DNA of 64,000 nucleotides from Treponema sp. UBA1233 (GCA_002309305.1 DBWR01000070.1:84266-148265), one strand, 5' to 3'. Numbered from the stretch's first letter, positions 45,388 through 54,379 are shown. Made by a program: numbers and translations. Notes: generated from the sequence alone by a model not told the origin.

Positions 45388-46686
45388 ATGAGACAAAAAA
45401 AATATATACTAGGTATTATTGTAACATCAATCATCTTTGCTGCGTGTTCTTCTTATCCTCCAGCTGAATACGATTATGAGGATATATCATATAATCCTTC
45501 TGTAGTTGAGCTAGAGAAAACAGGTATACCGATCATACAGATTGTTACAAAGGATGGTCATACAATTGATTCTAAATCTGAATGGAAAACTGCTCTCTTT
45601 GAAGTGATAGGAAATCAGTGTGGTTTTGAAGATTTAACAATAGATGTTATGAAAATTAAGGGAAGAGGAAATACTTCATGGGGACTGCCAAAAAAGCCTT
45701 ATTCTATAAAGTTAGATTCCGGAACGAAAATTCTTGGGATGAAAAAAAGTAAAAGATGGGTGTTGATTGCAAATTACAGTGATAAATCACTTTTAAGAAA
45801 TTATTTTGCATCTTATCTGGGAAATAATTTGTATAACACATGTTGGAATCCTTCGTTTAAATCGGTTCATCTTATTCTAAATGGAAGTTACAGAGGTGTA
45901 TATCTTTTTGGCGAACAGATAAAGATTGATAAAAATCGAGTAAACATAAACGACATAAGTAAAACTGGGGTTGACGAGGGAGGTTTTATTTTTGAAATCA
46001 ATGAGAGACTTGATGAAAAATTTAATTTCACTACAAAAAAGGGTGTTTGCATAAGCTTAAAGGATCCGGATGATGTTGATGTTGAGATTCAACAAAGAGT
46101 TCAGACTTCGATACAGACGGCTGAAGATGTTCTTTTTGGAAAGAATTTTGATGATCCTGTAAATGGGTGGAGAAAGTATTTTGATGAAGAATCTATAATA
46201 GATTGGTATCTTACGAATGAAATTACAAAAAATATAGATGCGGCACACTATGGATCGATATATTTTTACTATGAACCAAGTGACGGTCTTTTTCACATGG
46301 GACCAAGTTGGGATTTTGATATTTCTTGCGGTAATGTCTACTATGATGGTGGAGATAAATATACCGGCCTTTTTGTGAAAGAAAATTCTGTTTGGGTAAA
46401 AAGAATGTTTTCAGATTCAGAATTTGTCGACAACGTTAAACAGAGGTGGAATTTAACAAAGCAAGATCTTTATGGCTTTATAAATACTTGGATTCCTGAA
46501 CAGGCAGCGTTACTAGAGAATGCTGCTGACCATAACTTCAAAAAATGGCAGATTCTCGGGAACTATGTTTGGCCAAATGAGTTTGGATATTCCGAAAGAA
46601 AAACCTATCAAAGTGAGGTTGATTATCTTAAAAACTGGCTGAACTTACGTTATGCTTATTTTGATAAGGCTATAAATAATCTTTAG
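45388..46686 (+). CDS. CotH-like kinase-family lipoprotein, second copy
   Basis: A 432-residue lipoprotein: signal segment ILGIIVTSIIFAAC with a good lipobox (FAAC). Mature domain as in the CotH family: VMKIKGRGNTSWGLPKKPYS, KRWVLIANYSDKSLLRN, SYRGVYLFGEQIKIDKNRV and MGPSWDFDISCGN. AAGGAG precedes the ATG. It is a paralogue of the gene at 32471-33724. Membrane-anchored and exported, it could phosphorylate surface components; substrate unknown. Alternative: a carbohydrate-binding lipoprotein using the same fold without kinase activity. Confidence 0.85.
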   Translation: MRQKKYILGIIVTSIIFAACSSYPPAEYDYEDISYNPSVVELEKTGIPIIQIVTKDGHTIDSKSEWKTALFEVIGNQCGFEDLTIDVMKIKGRGNTSWGLPKKPYSIKLDSGTKILGMKKSKRWVLIANYSDKSLLRNYFASYLGNNLYNTCWNPSFKSVHLILNGSYRGVYLFGEQIKIDKNRVNINDISKTGVDEGGFIFEINERLDEKFNFTTKKGVCISLKDPDDVDVEIQQRVQTSIQTAEDVLFGKNFDDPVNGWRKYFDEESIIDWYLTNEITKNIDAAHYGSIYFYYEPSDGLFHMGPSWDFDISCGNVYYDGGDKYTGLFVKENSVWVKRMFSDSEFVDNVKQRWNLTKQDLYGFINTWIPEQAALLENAADHNFKKWQILGNYVWPNEFGYSERKTYQSEVDYLKNWLNLRYAYFDKAINNL

Positions 46687-46776
46687 TAGGGATGATTTAT
46701 CGTCTGTCTGATTCGAAGATATATTCAATAACTTTTTTATGAAAAAAAATGGTGGGGTTTTTCCTTTAAAAAATCT

Positions 46777-47853
46777 TCACCCCCTGACTCCCTTCACCCA
46801 TTCATCGCTGGTGAGGTACCAGTTCACCGTCATCTCCAGGCCCTGCTCAAACGGGAGCTTGCGCTGCCAGCCGAGCTCTGTCTTGATTTTGGTGCAGTCG
46901 ATGGCATAGCGGAGGTCATGTCCGGGACGGTCCTTCACATAATCTATTGTTGAGCGGACTTCTTCCTCGCTTTTGCCCAGATGCTTTGATGCAAGCTCAA
47001 TCAGCTTGTTTACCAGACGGATGTTCTGCCATTCGTTTTCGCCGCCGATGTTGTATTTTTCTCCGGTGCGGCCGCTGTTGACGATCTGCCATACCGCGCG
47101 GTTGTGGTCCTCTACGTAAATCCAGTCGCGGATGTTTTCTCCCTTGCCGTAGACGGGGAGCCTCTTTCCGTCCCTGATGTTCAGTATCATGAGCGGAATC
47201 ATTTTTTCCGGATACTGGTAGGGGCCGTAGTTGTTGGTGCAGTTGGAAAGGGTTATGGGAAGTCCAAAGGTGTGGTAGTAGGACATCACTATGTGGTCGC
47301 TGGATGCCTTACTGGCCGAGTATGGGGATCGCGGGTCATAAGGTGTGGTTTCCTTGAAGTATCCGTCCTTTCCGAGTGAGCCGTAAACTTCGTCCGTTGA
47401 AATGTGGTGGAAGAGGACATCTTCCCTGGTGTTGTCAAGCGAAACGTTCCAGTACCTGCGGGCCACGTCAAGAAGGGTGTAGGTTCCCATCACGTTTGTC
47501 CTGATGAATGCCTCAGGTCCCATTATGGAGCGGTCAACATGGCTTTCCGCCGCAAAATGAATTACGGTGTCCACGTCGTATTTCTTAAAGATCGCCTCAA
47601 TCTTTTCCCTGTCGCAGATGTCAACTTTTTCAAAAAAGTATCTCTTTCCGCCGAATTCCTCTTCAACCTGGGCAAGGTTTGCCGGATTTCCCGCATAGGT
47701 AAGGCAGTCCACGTTTATGATGTTGCCTTCAAATCCTGAATCCATGAATTCCCTGCTGCCTGTAGCGCTTTTTCCAAACAGATAGTTGATGAAGTTGCTT
47801 CCGATAAAGCCGCAGCCACCGGTTACCAGAATGTTGTGAAGACGTCTTTTCAT
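46777..47853 (-). CDS. rfbB: dTDP-glucose 4,6-dehydratase
   Basis: A 358-residue RmlB that makes dTDP-4-keto-6-deoxyglucose, the branch point for rhamnose and 3-amino sugars. It has ILVTGGCGFIGSNFINYLF, HFAAESHVDRSIMGPEAFI, HISTDEVYGSLG and SPYSASKASSDHIVMSY. A 15-residue loop after the first helix is longer than usual. It lies 14 nt after rfbD. It is more GC-rich than the CotH gene it faces. Confidence 0.96.
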   Translation of the reverse strand: MKRRLHNILVTGGCGFIGSNFINYLFGKSATGSREFMDSGFEGNIINVDCLTYAGNPANLAQVEEEFGGKRYFFEKVDICDREKIEAIFKKYDVDTVIHFAAESHVDRSIMGPEAFIRTNVMGTYTLLDVARRYWNVSLDNTREDVLFHHISTDEVYGSLGKDGYFKETTPYDPRSPYSASKASSDHIVMSYYHTFGLPITLSNCTNNYGPYQYPEKMIPLMILNIRDGKRLPVYGKGENIRDWIYVEDHNRAVWQIVNSGRTGEKYNIGGENEWQNIRLVNKLIELASKHLGKSEEEVRSTIDYVKDRPGHDLRYAIDCTKIKTELGWQRKLPFEQGLEMTVNWYLTSDEWVKGVRG

Positions 47854-47867
47854 TCGATTAACTCCTA

Positions 47868-48827
47868 TTACCGCGGACAGAATCTTGTCGACTTGATGAA
47901 TTTCTCAAGGCTGTCTTCCCATGAAGGGATTTTTATCTTCATGGACGAAAGCAGCTTGTCCTTGCTCAAAACTGAATAATAAGGCCTTAGGGCGCGGGTG
48001 GGGTAATCTGTGGTTGCGCATGGTTCTACGGTGCATTCGTTTGTAATCCTCTTGTATTTTTTTCCGAACTCACAGATGCGGCGTGCAAAATCGTACCAGG
48101 TTGTCTCGCCAAGGTTAGTGTAGTTGTAAAGTCCATAGGGAATCGCGGAATTCTTTCCGAAAAGGCGTGTCGCGTTTGCGGAGGTTTCGATAATCTTTAT
48201 TATCAGGGAAGCAAGATCCACGGCGTTTGTGGGGCATCCCTTCTGGTCATTGACGACCTTTATCGACTGGTTCTGGTTCATCTGCTTTGTCATGGAATAT
48301 ACGAAGTTGTCTCCGTCAAAGCCATAGAGCCATGAGGTCCTGAGAATGTAGTACTGGGTCATTTCCTTTTGAATAAGGTCCTCACCCTCGCTTTTTGAGC
48401 GGCCGTAAGCGCTAAGGGGGGCTTTTGCATCGTCCTCCTTGTACGGCCTGTTGGTCCTTCCGTCAAATACGTAGTCGGTTGAAATGTGTATGAGTTTTGC
48501 ACCGATTTTTCGTGTGGCGCGTGCGATGTTCAGCGCTCCCTGTGCGTTCAGTTTCTGGGCAAGTTCCTGGTTTTCCTCCGCATCATCCACAGCGGTATAG
48601 CCGGCACAGTTTATGACCCATGTTATTTTCTGCGGAACAAAGCCTTTTGCGGCCGTGCTTCCTGTTCTGTTTGCGGAACGGTCATGTGACTCTGCAAAGT
48701 CATCAAGCGCCTCAGGATTTGTTATGTCAACCTCGGAATCACTTCCAACCCAGACAATAGATTTTTCCTCAAGCTGCTTTGTAATCTCCTGTCCAAGCAT
48801 CCCCTTGCTACCAATAACCCATATCAT
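47868..48827 (-). CDS. rfbD: dTDP-4-dehydrorhamnose reductase
   Basis: A 319-residue RmlD that reduces the last step to dTDP-L-rhamnose. It shows MIWVIGSKGMLGQEITKQL, WVINCAGYTAVDDAEENQE, LIHISTDYVFDGRTNRPYKE and SAYGRSKSEGEDLI (Tyr-X3-Lys). About 20 extra residues (SHDRSANRTGSTAAKGF) precede the second strand block. The start at 48827 follows GAGG and begins with the family consensus; ATG 48845 with GGGAG is a possible alternative. With rfbB it forms a two-gene unit. Confidence 0.93.
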   Translation of the reverse strand: MIWVIGSKGMLGQEITKQLEEKSIVWVGSDSEVDITNPEALDDFAESHDRSANRTGSTAAKGFVPQKITWVINCAGYTAVDDAEENQELAQKLNAQGALNIARATRKIGAKLIHISTDYVFDGRTNRPYKEDDAKAPLSAYGRSKSEGEDLIQKEMTQYYILRTSWLYGFDGDNFVYSMTKQMNQNQSIKVVNDQKGCPTNAVDLASLIIKIIETSANATRLFGKNSAIPYGLYNYTNLGETTWYDFARRICEFGKKYKRITNECTVEPCATTDYPTRALRPYYSVLSKDKLLSSMKIKIPSWEDSLEKFIKSTRFCPR

Positions 48828-48970
48828 GTCAGTACCTCGTTCCATCACACTCTCCCTTTAAAAACACAATCAGTTTACCCCAATTCGGCCATTTTTTCAA
48901 GTACGGGCATGTTTTCAGCCAATGTGCCGTGAATATTGCCCAAGATTCCTTTTTATGCTAAAGTGGCATT

Positions 48971-49447
48971 ATGCTTGCAGTTTTTCCAGGATCCTTTGAT
49001 CCGCCCACTTTGGGACATTTGAACATTATAGAGCGCACCAGCCGCCTGTTTGACACCATAGACGTGGCAATCGCTGTCAATCCGGAAAAGAAATACCTTT
49101 TTTCCGCGGAAGAGAGGATGGCCCTGCTAAAGGAAATGACTCATGGCTTGGGAAACGTCACCGTACACATCTGCAATACCCTTATAAGCGAATACTGCCG
49201 TTCTGTGGGGGCCAAGGTCCTTTTGAGGGGAATCCGCAACACAAACGACTTTTCCTATGAATTTGACCTCTCCCTCATCAACCGCTCAATCAATCAGGAT
49301 GTGGAAACGCTCTTTGTTCCGACGGAGCAGAGGTACTTTCTGATCCGTTCAAGCAGTATAAAGGAACTTGCTCGTTTTGGAGGAGACATTTCCGCAATGG
49401 TTCCCCCGTGTGTGGAAAAGGCGATAAAGGAAAAATATCGTCATTGA
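48971..49447 (+). CDS. coaD: Phosphopantetheine adenylyltransferase
   Basis: A 158-residue CoaD, the fourth step of coenzyme A synthesis: ATP plus 4'-phosphopantetheine to dephospho-CoA. Hallmarks are FPGSFDPPTLGHLNIIERTS with the T/HXGH motif, KVLLRGIRNTNDFSYEF and FLIRSSSIKELARFGGD. It opens the housekeeping half of the window, divergent from rfbD. The ribosome site is weak. Confidence 0.97.
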   Translation: MLAVFPGSFDPPTLGHLNIIERTSRLFDTIDVAIAVNPEKKYLFSAEERMALLKEMTHGLGNVTVHICNTLISEYCRSVGAKVLLRGIRNTNDFSYEFDLSLINRSINQDVETLFVPTEQRYFLIRSSSIKELARFGGDISAMVPPCVEKAIKEKYRH

Positions 49448-49526
49448 GCCTGTAGTCGTCCGATGGCTGGAGAATGGGCATTCAATTTTTTTTTCGACAA
49501 AATTTAAAAAAATGTCAGAAATTCTA

Positions 49527-49556
49527 TTGACAGTTATGCGTATTTTTCTATATAAT
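49527..49556 (+). promoter_or_regulatory. Promoter of rpmF-acpP
   Basis: TTGACA (49527-49532), 18-nt spacer, TATAAT (49551-49556). Leader of about 75 nt before rpmF. The stretch 49448-49526 contains a T-rich run after a weak GAAT/ATTC hairpin, perhaps ending coaD transcription. Confidence 0.7.
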
Positions 49557-49637
49557 TATTGACATGAAATGGGAATCTGTAGTAATATATACGACGTTAT
49601 ACAGACGACTAAAAATTTATAGCGAGGTTATATAATT

Positions 49638-49826
49638 ATGGCAGTACCTAGATCAAAAACATCAAAGGCCGTTACAAAAAGAAGAAGAGGTGTTAACATG
49701 CATCTTGCTACACCGAATCTTGTTGCCTGTGCCAACTGTGGAAACCTGGTTCTTCCGCACCACGTGTGCCCGAAATGTGGTTTCTATCGTGGACGTCAGG
49801 TGATTACTCCAGAAGTCAACGGCTAA
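49638..49826 (+). CDS. rpmF: 50S ribosomal protein L32
   Basis: A 62-residue basic ribosomal protein. It begins MAVPRSKTSKAVTKRRRG and carries the four-cysteine zinc-ribbon pair CANCG and CPKCG separated by nine residues. As in many bacteria it is next to a fatty-acid synthesis gene, acpP, 18 nt downstream. Start ATG 49638 with GAGG about 11 bases upstream. Confidence 0.97.
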   Translation: MAVPRSKTSKAVTKRRRGVNMHLATPNLVACANCGNLVLPHHVCPKCGFYRGRQVITPEVNG

Positions 49827-49844
49827 CATTAAAGGAGATTAAAA

Positions 49845-50081
49845 ATGGACGAATTGTTTGAGAAAATCCAGAAGTTGATTGCAGACAAGCTCGGTATTAG
49901 CGAAGACAAGGTTACTCTTGAGGCAACTTTCCGCGGTGATTTGGGAGCAGATAGCCTGGATCTTTATGATTTGGTATTTGCCATCGAAGCAGAAATCGGC
50001 GTACACATCCCGGATGAAAAGGCAAATGAATTTGAGACTGTAAAGGATGCATACGAATACATCAAGTCTCAGAAGCAGTAA
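49845..50081 (+). CDS. acpP: Acyl carrier protein
   Basis: A 78-residue acidic helical protein that carries acyl chains in fatty-acid synthesis. The 4'-phosphopantetheine serine is in LGADSLDLYDLVFA (about residue 37); EAEIGVHIPDEKANEFETV follows as in all ACPs. AAGGAG precedes the ATG. CoaD upstream supplies CoA precursor for its prosthetic group. A terminator follows. Confidence 0.97.
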   Translation: MDELFEKIQKLIADKLGISEDKVTLEATFRGDLGADSLDLYDLVFAIEAEIGVHIPDEKANEFETVKDAYEYIKSQKQ

Positions 50082-50104
50082 TCTGTTTTAGACTTAATCA
50101 AAGA

Positions 50105-50134
50105 GCACGGTACTTGTTACTGTGCTTTTTTTGT
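50105..50134 (+). terminator. Terminator of rpmF-acpP
   Basis: AGCACGGTA (50105-50113) pairs, with one mismatch, with TACTGTGCT (50119-50127), loop CTTGT, followed by a T-run. Confidence 0.85.
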
Positions 50135-50144
50135 TTGTGACTGT

Positions 50145-50891
50145 ATGAACGCACGCGATTTGTTTTACGAAAAAAAGAAGCTGGACCCGGAACGAAAGAA
50201 AGAGCTCAAGGCATTCTGCAGGAATTTGGGACTGTCATTCAACAACCTGAACATTCTGGATCTGGCTTTCCACCACCGATCATTTTCAAATGAAAACACC
50301 GAACATCACCGTTACAACAACGAGAGGCTGGAATTCCTCGGTGATTCTGTCCTGGGGCTTGTTACCGCCGCCTTTTTGTATGAGGACATGATGGACAACC
50401 CCGAGGGTGATTTGGCCAAAATAAAGGCGAACGTCGTAAGCGAAAAATCCCTGGCTCCAATTGCAAGGGACGTGATGCACATAGACCAGTACCTGATTCT
50501 GGGCAAAGGGGAGGAGCTTTCGGGAGGAAGGCAGAAACCCGCGATTCTTGCCGATGCAGTGGAAGCCGTCATAGGAGCCCTGTATCTGGATTCAGGATAT
50601 GATGCCGCAGAAAAACTCGTCCTTAAACTGATTGTACCTGAAATCCGCAAGGTTCAGCAGGACAAGGGCAACAAAGACTACAAATCCCTCCTGCAGGAAT
50701 ATTATCAGAAAAAGTACCGCACATGCCCCGTATATGAGCTTGTAAAGACCACAGGACCCGACCACGACAGGACATTCTGGGTCACCGTCCACCTTGGAAC
50801 CATCTCGTATGGTCCAGAAAGCGGAAAAAGCAAAAAATCAGCGGAACAGGAAGTAGCCCGTAGCGCCTGTAAAATCCTGAAAATTGAATAG
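50145..50891 (+). CDS. rnc: Ribonuclease III
   Basis: A 248-residue double-strand-specific endoribonuclease. The catalytic signature is NERLEFLGDSVLGLVTAAFL (residues 60-80), followed by EGDLAKIKANVVSEKSLA, AILADAVEAVIGALYLDSGY and a C-terminal dsRNA-binding domain from residue ~180 (KDYKSLLQEYYQKK, KSKKSAEQEVARSACKIL). It processes rRNA and other structured RNAs. It starts just after the acpP terminator. Confidence 0.97.
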   Translation: MNARDLFYEKKKLDPERKKELKAFCRNLGLSFNNLNILDLAFHHRSFSNENTEHHRYNNERLEFLGDSVLGLVTAAFLYEDMMDNPEGDLAKIKANVVSEKSLAPIARDVMHIDQYLILGKGEELSGGRQKPAILADAVEAVIGALYLDSGYDAAEKLVLKLIVPEIRKVQQDKGNKDYKSLLQEYYQKKYRTCPVYELVKTTGPDHDRTFWVTVHLGTISYGPESGKSKKSAEQEVARSACKILKIE

Positions 50892-50950
50892 AAAATCATA
50901 GAACGATACGAAAAAACACCCCAAAAGAAACAATTTTGAACAAAAGGCAA

Positions 50951-50978
50951 AAAAAAATCCTTCCGTTTGTGGAAGGAT
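50951..50978 (-). terminator. Terminator of tRNA-Gly
   Basis: Minus strand: ATCCTTCC (50971-50978) loop ACAAAC pairs with GGAAGGAT (50957-50964), then a T-run (50951-50957). Confidence 0.85.
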
Positions 50979-50982
50979 CTAG

Positions 50983-51055
50983 AGCGGTAGAAGGGAGTCG
51001 AACCCTCGTCTCCAGCTTGGAAGGCTGGGGTAATGAGCCGTTATACGACTACCGC
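50983..51055 (-). tRNA. tRNA-Gly (UCC)
   Basis: Minus strand 5' GCGGTAG pairs with CTACCGC at the 3' end. Anticodon stem CCAGC/GCTGG with loop CTTCCAA gives anticodon TCC; T-arm GAGGG with TTCGACT loop. Very close to bacterial tRNA-Gly(UCC). CCA is not encoded (the genome reads CTA after the discriminator). Confidence 0.93.
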
Positions 51056-51070
51056 AAAACTTATGACACT

Positions 51071-51099
51071 ACTATATCAAATTGAAATAATAATGTCAA
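51071..51099 (-). promoter_or_regulatory. Promoter of tRNA-Gly
   Basis: Minus strand TTGACA (51094-51099), 17-nt spacer, TATAGT (51071-51076). Confidence 0.7.
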
Positions 51100-51110
51100 G
51101 TAGCTTGTTG

Positions 51111-52241
51111 TTAAATCTTAAAGTGGATGCCCAATGCACCGCTCCAGATGAAGTCGGTGTAGTTACCCTTGTCAAAGAGGCTCCTGATGTCGGCACAAAG
51201 GCTCATCGTAAGCTGCATCTTCCAGAGGTTAAGGCCGCATCCCGCATAAACCTGGGGCTGTATGCCAGAGAAATCCCACTTGCCGTCCTTATGCGTGTCA
51301 GACAGTCCGGTTGCAGTAACAGAGCCGCTGTCACTGTCAGAAACTGTTGCTGATGGGGTAGAACTATTCCTTGTATCAATATTCCAGTTCCAGTCGCACG
51401 CCGTATTGCTTAGTATTCCCCTTGTTCCAGCAAACAAAGTGGCAATTGCCAGATCTTTGGAAACCTGGGCTTGAAGATATAATACCTGTGTCTGGAATCC
51501 AAATCCCAAATCAATAGATGTAGTCTGTTGTGTTCCGTATATATCTTGTTTCTGGTCAGTATGAACTTTTACAAGTCCTTTCGTATATGCATAACCTGCA
51601 CCGATGGAAACTGCAGGAATGGCTCCATTTTCTTCCAGAAGCCTTATCCTGAAGTCGCCTCCAATGCTGAAATAGTCAATTGAACCGTCAAAACCGAGTA
51701 AATCAAATGTAATGGCCTGGCTCATATTTAGAATTGTACTTGGATCATCAAGTTTTACTGCAAAGATGTTGGGGTTTGTCATTATTGCAAAAATTCCTAT
51801 GTCAAAGGGAATTCCAAAACCTCCAAGACGAAAGTCTAGGGAAACTGACGGAAAAACGAATTTGTCAGGAATGTCCCCAAAGTCAACGTCATCAAGATGG
51901 TCGGCACCAAAATAGGTCCATAGAGATGTCACATTATTAAAATCATCAGCAATTTCATTTGCCGCTGCCTTGAATCCCGTCATGTTTATTGCGGTTCCTC
52001 CAAGTGAAAGACCACCGCCAAGGTGCGGATGGATGGAAGGAAAGAGGTTTCCGATATGTGCGTCTGCCCATACGTTCATTTGTGTGGCGGCTTCCGGAGC
52101 TGCAACCATTATTTCTTTTGCAAAATCATTTAATCCGTTAGAAATTGTTTCCTTCTGATCGGATGTAAGCATCTGTGCGAATACTGAAAGTGTTGCCGTA
52201 AAAAGAACGGCGGTCAAAATGTATTTCCTAATGTTTTTCAT
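51111..52241 (-). CDS. Predicted outer-membrane beta-barrel protein
   Basis: A 376-residue exported protein with a signal peptide (ILTAVLFTATLSVFAQ, cut after about residue 22). The mature part alternates short amphipathic strands with aromatic and glycine residues (SVSLDFRLGGFGIPFDIGIF, SIGGDFRIRL, IPAVSIGAGYAYTKG, IDLGFGFQTQVLYLQAQV) and ends in a strand with terminal hydrophobic residues (ALGIHFKI), typical of treponeme barrels. I do not know the exact family. A long loop near residue 300 is rich in serine, threonine and aspartate. AGGT-type ribosome site precedes the ATG. Confidence 0.65.
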   Translation of the reverse strand: MKNIRKYILTAVLFTATLSVFAQMLTSDQKETISNGLNDFAKEIMVAAPEAATQMNVWADAHIGNLFPSIHPHLGGGLSLGGTAINMTGFKAAANEIADDFNNVTSLWTYFGADHLDDVDFGDIPDKFVFPSVSLDFRLGGFGIPFDIGIFAIMTNPNIFAVKLDDPSTILNMSQAITFDLLGFDGSIDYFSIGGDFRIRLLEENGAIPAVSIGAGYAYTKGLVKVHTDQKQDIYGTQQTTSIDLGFGFQTQVLYLQAQVSKDLAIATLFAGTRGILSNTACDWNWNIDTRNSSTPSATVSDSDSGSVTATGLSDTHKDGKWDFSGIQPQVYAGCGLNLWKMQLTMSLCADIRSLFDKGNYTDFIWSGALGIHFKI

Positions 52242-52315
52242 AAAATACCTCCATCACTCAATTCTCCTATGTAAATTCTAATACAAATTAAGATAAAAAA
52301 CAAGGCATCCGGGGT

Positions 52316-52987
52316 TTATTTTTGCTGGAGTATGGCAAAGACGAACAAGACCGCATTGTACATGAAATGGGCGATTGTGCAGGTCCAGATTGAAAGGGAC
52401 TTTTTCCTGCAGATTCGTAGTATCATTCCACCCAAAAAGGCGTTAAGGACGGGCAGGAGTCCAAGATAGCGGTGTGACATGGCAAAAACCACCACGCACA
52501 AGCCTTCGCTTAGATTAGAGCGGAATTTCCTTCCCCTGGAAAACATCAGCATGGTTTCCGGCAGATATTCGCGGTAAAGCACCTCCTCATAAAAAGCCCC
52601 CGTCAGAAGGTTGAGAAAGGCCACTATGCAGCTTTTTGAGTCAAGGTTGAAGTCAAATACGGTTTCATTGTATTTAAGCGGCAGAACCAGGGAAATTGCC
52701 TGAAAAAGGGCCTGGGTTATCATGAGAAGGCCAAAGCAGATGGCAGACCACGACAGGAATAAGACAGTCTTTCTGAATTTGCCGTTCTGTTCTTGAGGTG
52801 TTTTTTTTATGACATATATCTGTTGATAATATAAAAAAATGGCGATAATCAAACGTAGGAGAAGATATGGACTGATTTTCCCGTTGTTTGCAATTGCGGC
52901 AGACGTACCCGGATTTACCAGAAGCGGGGGAATAACGAGAAAAATCAAAATAACGATCCATTCTAATATCAGAAATTTATTCTTCAT
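52316..52987 (-). CDS. CPBP-family intramembrane metalloprotease (CAAX protease-like)
   Basis: A 223-residue membrane protein with about six helices. The ABI/CPBP signature is LTGAFYEEVLYREYLPE (Glu-Glu and Arg in motif 1, residues ~133-145), FAMSHRYLG (His of motif 2) and IAHFMYNAVLF (motif 3). Such proteins act as intramembrane peptidases or bacteriocin-protection proteins; the substrate here is unknown. It is monocistronic by appearance, 75 nt before the beta-barrel gene on the same strand and divergent from the PilZ gene. Confidence 0.82.
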   Translation of the reverse strand: MKNKFLILEWIVILIFLVIPPLLVNPGTSAAIANNGKISPYLLLRLIIAIFLYYQQIYVIKKTPQEQNGKFRKTVLFLSWSAICFGLLMITQALFQAISLVLPLKYNETVFDFNLDSKSCIVAFLNLLTGAFYEEVLYREYLPETMLMFSRGRKFRSNLSEGLCVVVFAMSHRYLGLLPVLNAFLGGMILRICRKKSLSIWTCTIAHFMYNAVLFVFAILQQK

Positions 52988-53041
52988 TTTAGTGTCACCA
53001 TAACGTGCATTATTATAAATGAATAATTAAGAGAGGTCAAT

Positions 53042-54379
53042 TTGAGCAGTCTGATAGCTTTTTTAATCATCGTTGCCGTAGTCGCAATTATAGCCCGAAT
53101 TTACGTGGTAAACGATACAAAGATAAAATTCTACACAAAGGGCATGGACTCCGATTTTAAGCTGGGAGAAATCAACACCCTCTGGAAACTCGCAAAGAAA
53201 ACAAAGCTGGAGGAACCAATCTCTCTGTTCCTTTCTACAAGCGTACTGAATGACTGCATTTCCCAGATAATAACCGAGGCAAAGAGCAACAATACGGAAA
53301 ACAGCTACCAGACACAGCAGTTCCTCTCCAAACTGTATAAATACCGCACCAGGATAACCCTTGACCATGAAGGCAAAAAGGGACTTGAAGATACACGTTC
53401 GCTGGATGCAGGACAGAGGCTCAGGATCATCCTTCCCGGAAAGGGAGTGTTTGCTTCCGTGGTCCTGAACAATGGCCGGGAACTTGTTGTTTCACTTCCA
53501 CGTCAGGAAGACAAGAAAAACAAGCGCTTTACGGTTCTGGAAGGAGAGATGTGGGAAGACCATCATATTTCAGTATATTTCTGGCGCAAGGGTGATGCAG
53601 GTTATGCATTTGACACCCAGGTGTTCGGGGCAGGTGTGTTCCAGGGGCAGGACTGTCTTTTCCTGAGGCACAGCAACAAGCTTGACCGTGCGCAAAAGAG
53701 GCAGTCAGTTCGCTGCGTATGCAACATCTACGCCCAGATGTACATGATAAAGTCAGAGGTAGTTGACTACAATGCCGTGGATACCGAAGAAGGATACCGC
53801 TGTCTGCTTGAGGACATCAGCGAAGACGGAGCAATGATCCGCATTGGTGGAATAGGAAAGCAGAATGCAAGAATCAAGCTGCAGTTTGAGCTTCAGGACA
53901 CCTTCATCATGATGTACGGAATCATACGTGCAGTTGAATACAACAAGGTAATCGACCAGTCACGCCTGCATTTTGAATGCACACACATAGATCCGACGAT
54001 GAAGAACGCCATCCTTTCTTACGTATACAATGTCATTCCTGAAAATGAAAAGGACATCAACGAGGCCCTTATTGCTTCAGAAGAAGACAGCTACAAGGAA
54101 GAACTTCCATCCGGTGTTGTGATCGACATAAATCCGGATTATTCAACAGCTGTACCTGAGACAAAGCCGGAAGAAGCCCCAGAGGCAAATGTGGAGGCAA
54201 ATCCTGCTCCTGCCGAAGAACCGGTGGAAAAGCTTTCAAAAAGCGCTCCAAAACCAAAGCTGAATCCTGCAAACGACCCCAGCGTGGAAATCGTAAAGGG
54301 AGACGATTCGTTCGGCATGGGAGGAGTTCCCAACACCGATGCGCAGGACATTCTGGAAAGAATAAACCTTGACAAGTGA
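53042..54379 (+). CDS. Membrane-anchored PilZ-domain protein (c-di-GMP effector)
   Basis: A 445-residue protein starting with TTG (53042; GAGAGG upstream). Residues 5-25 form a membrane helix (LIAFLIIVAVVAIIARIYVV). A middle domain (150-230) with a YcgR-N-like fold precedes the PilZ domain: RQSVRCVCNI is the RXXXR motif and LEDISEDGAMIRIGG the D/NXSXXG motif. The C-terminal ~100 residues are low-complexity, rich in Glu, Pro and Ala. It should bind cyclic di-GMP and relay it to motility or envelope functions. No obvious partner is adjacent. Confidence 0.85.
   Translation: MSSLIAFLIIVAVVAIIARIYVVNDTKIKFYTKGMDSDFKLGEINTLWKLAKKTKLEEPISLFLSTSVLNDCISQIITEAKSNNTENSYQTQQFLSKLYKYRTRITLDHEGKKGLEDTRSLDAGQRLRIILPGKGVFASVVLNNGRELVVSLPRQEDKKNKRFTVLEGEMWEDHHISVYFWRKGDAGYAFDTQVFGAGVFQGQDCLFLRHSNKLDRAQKRQSVRCVCNIYAQMYMIKSEVVDYNAVDTEEGYRCLLEDISEDGAMIRIGGIGKQNARIKLQFELQDTFIMMYGIIRAVEYNKVIDQSRLHFECTHIDPTMKNAILSYVYNVIPENEKDINEALIASEEDSYKEELPSGVVIDINPDYSTAVPETKPEEAPEANVEANPAPAEEPVEKLSKSAPKPKLNPANDPSVEIVKGDDSFGMGGVPNTDAQDILERINLDK

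Noticed and set aside
46687..46776. Terminator between the second CotH-like gene and rfbB
   Set aside because: GGTG/CACC with an inner T/A pairing exists, but the stem is short and mismatched, so I could not support a terminator.
48845..48848. Upstream starts of rfbD (GTG 48848, ATG 48845)
   Set aside because: They have a plausible GGGAG site, but the ATG at 48827 matches the family N-terminus and also has GAGG; kept only as an alternative.
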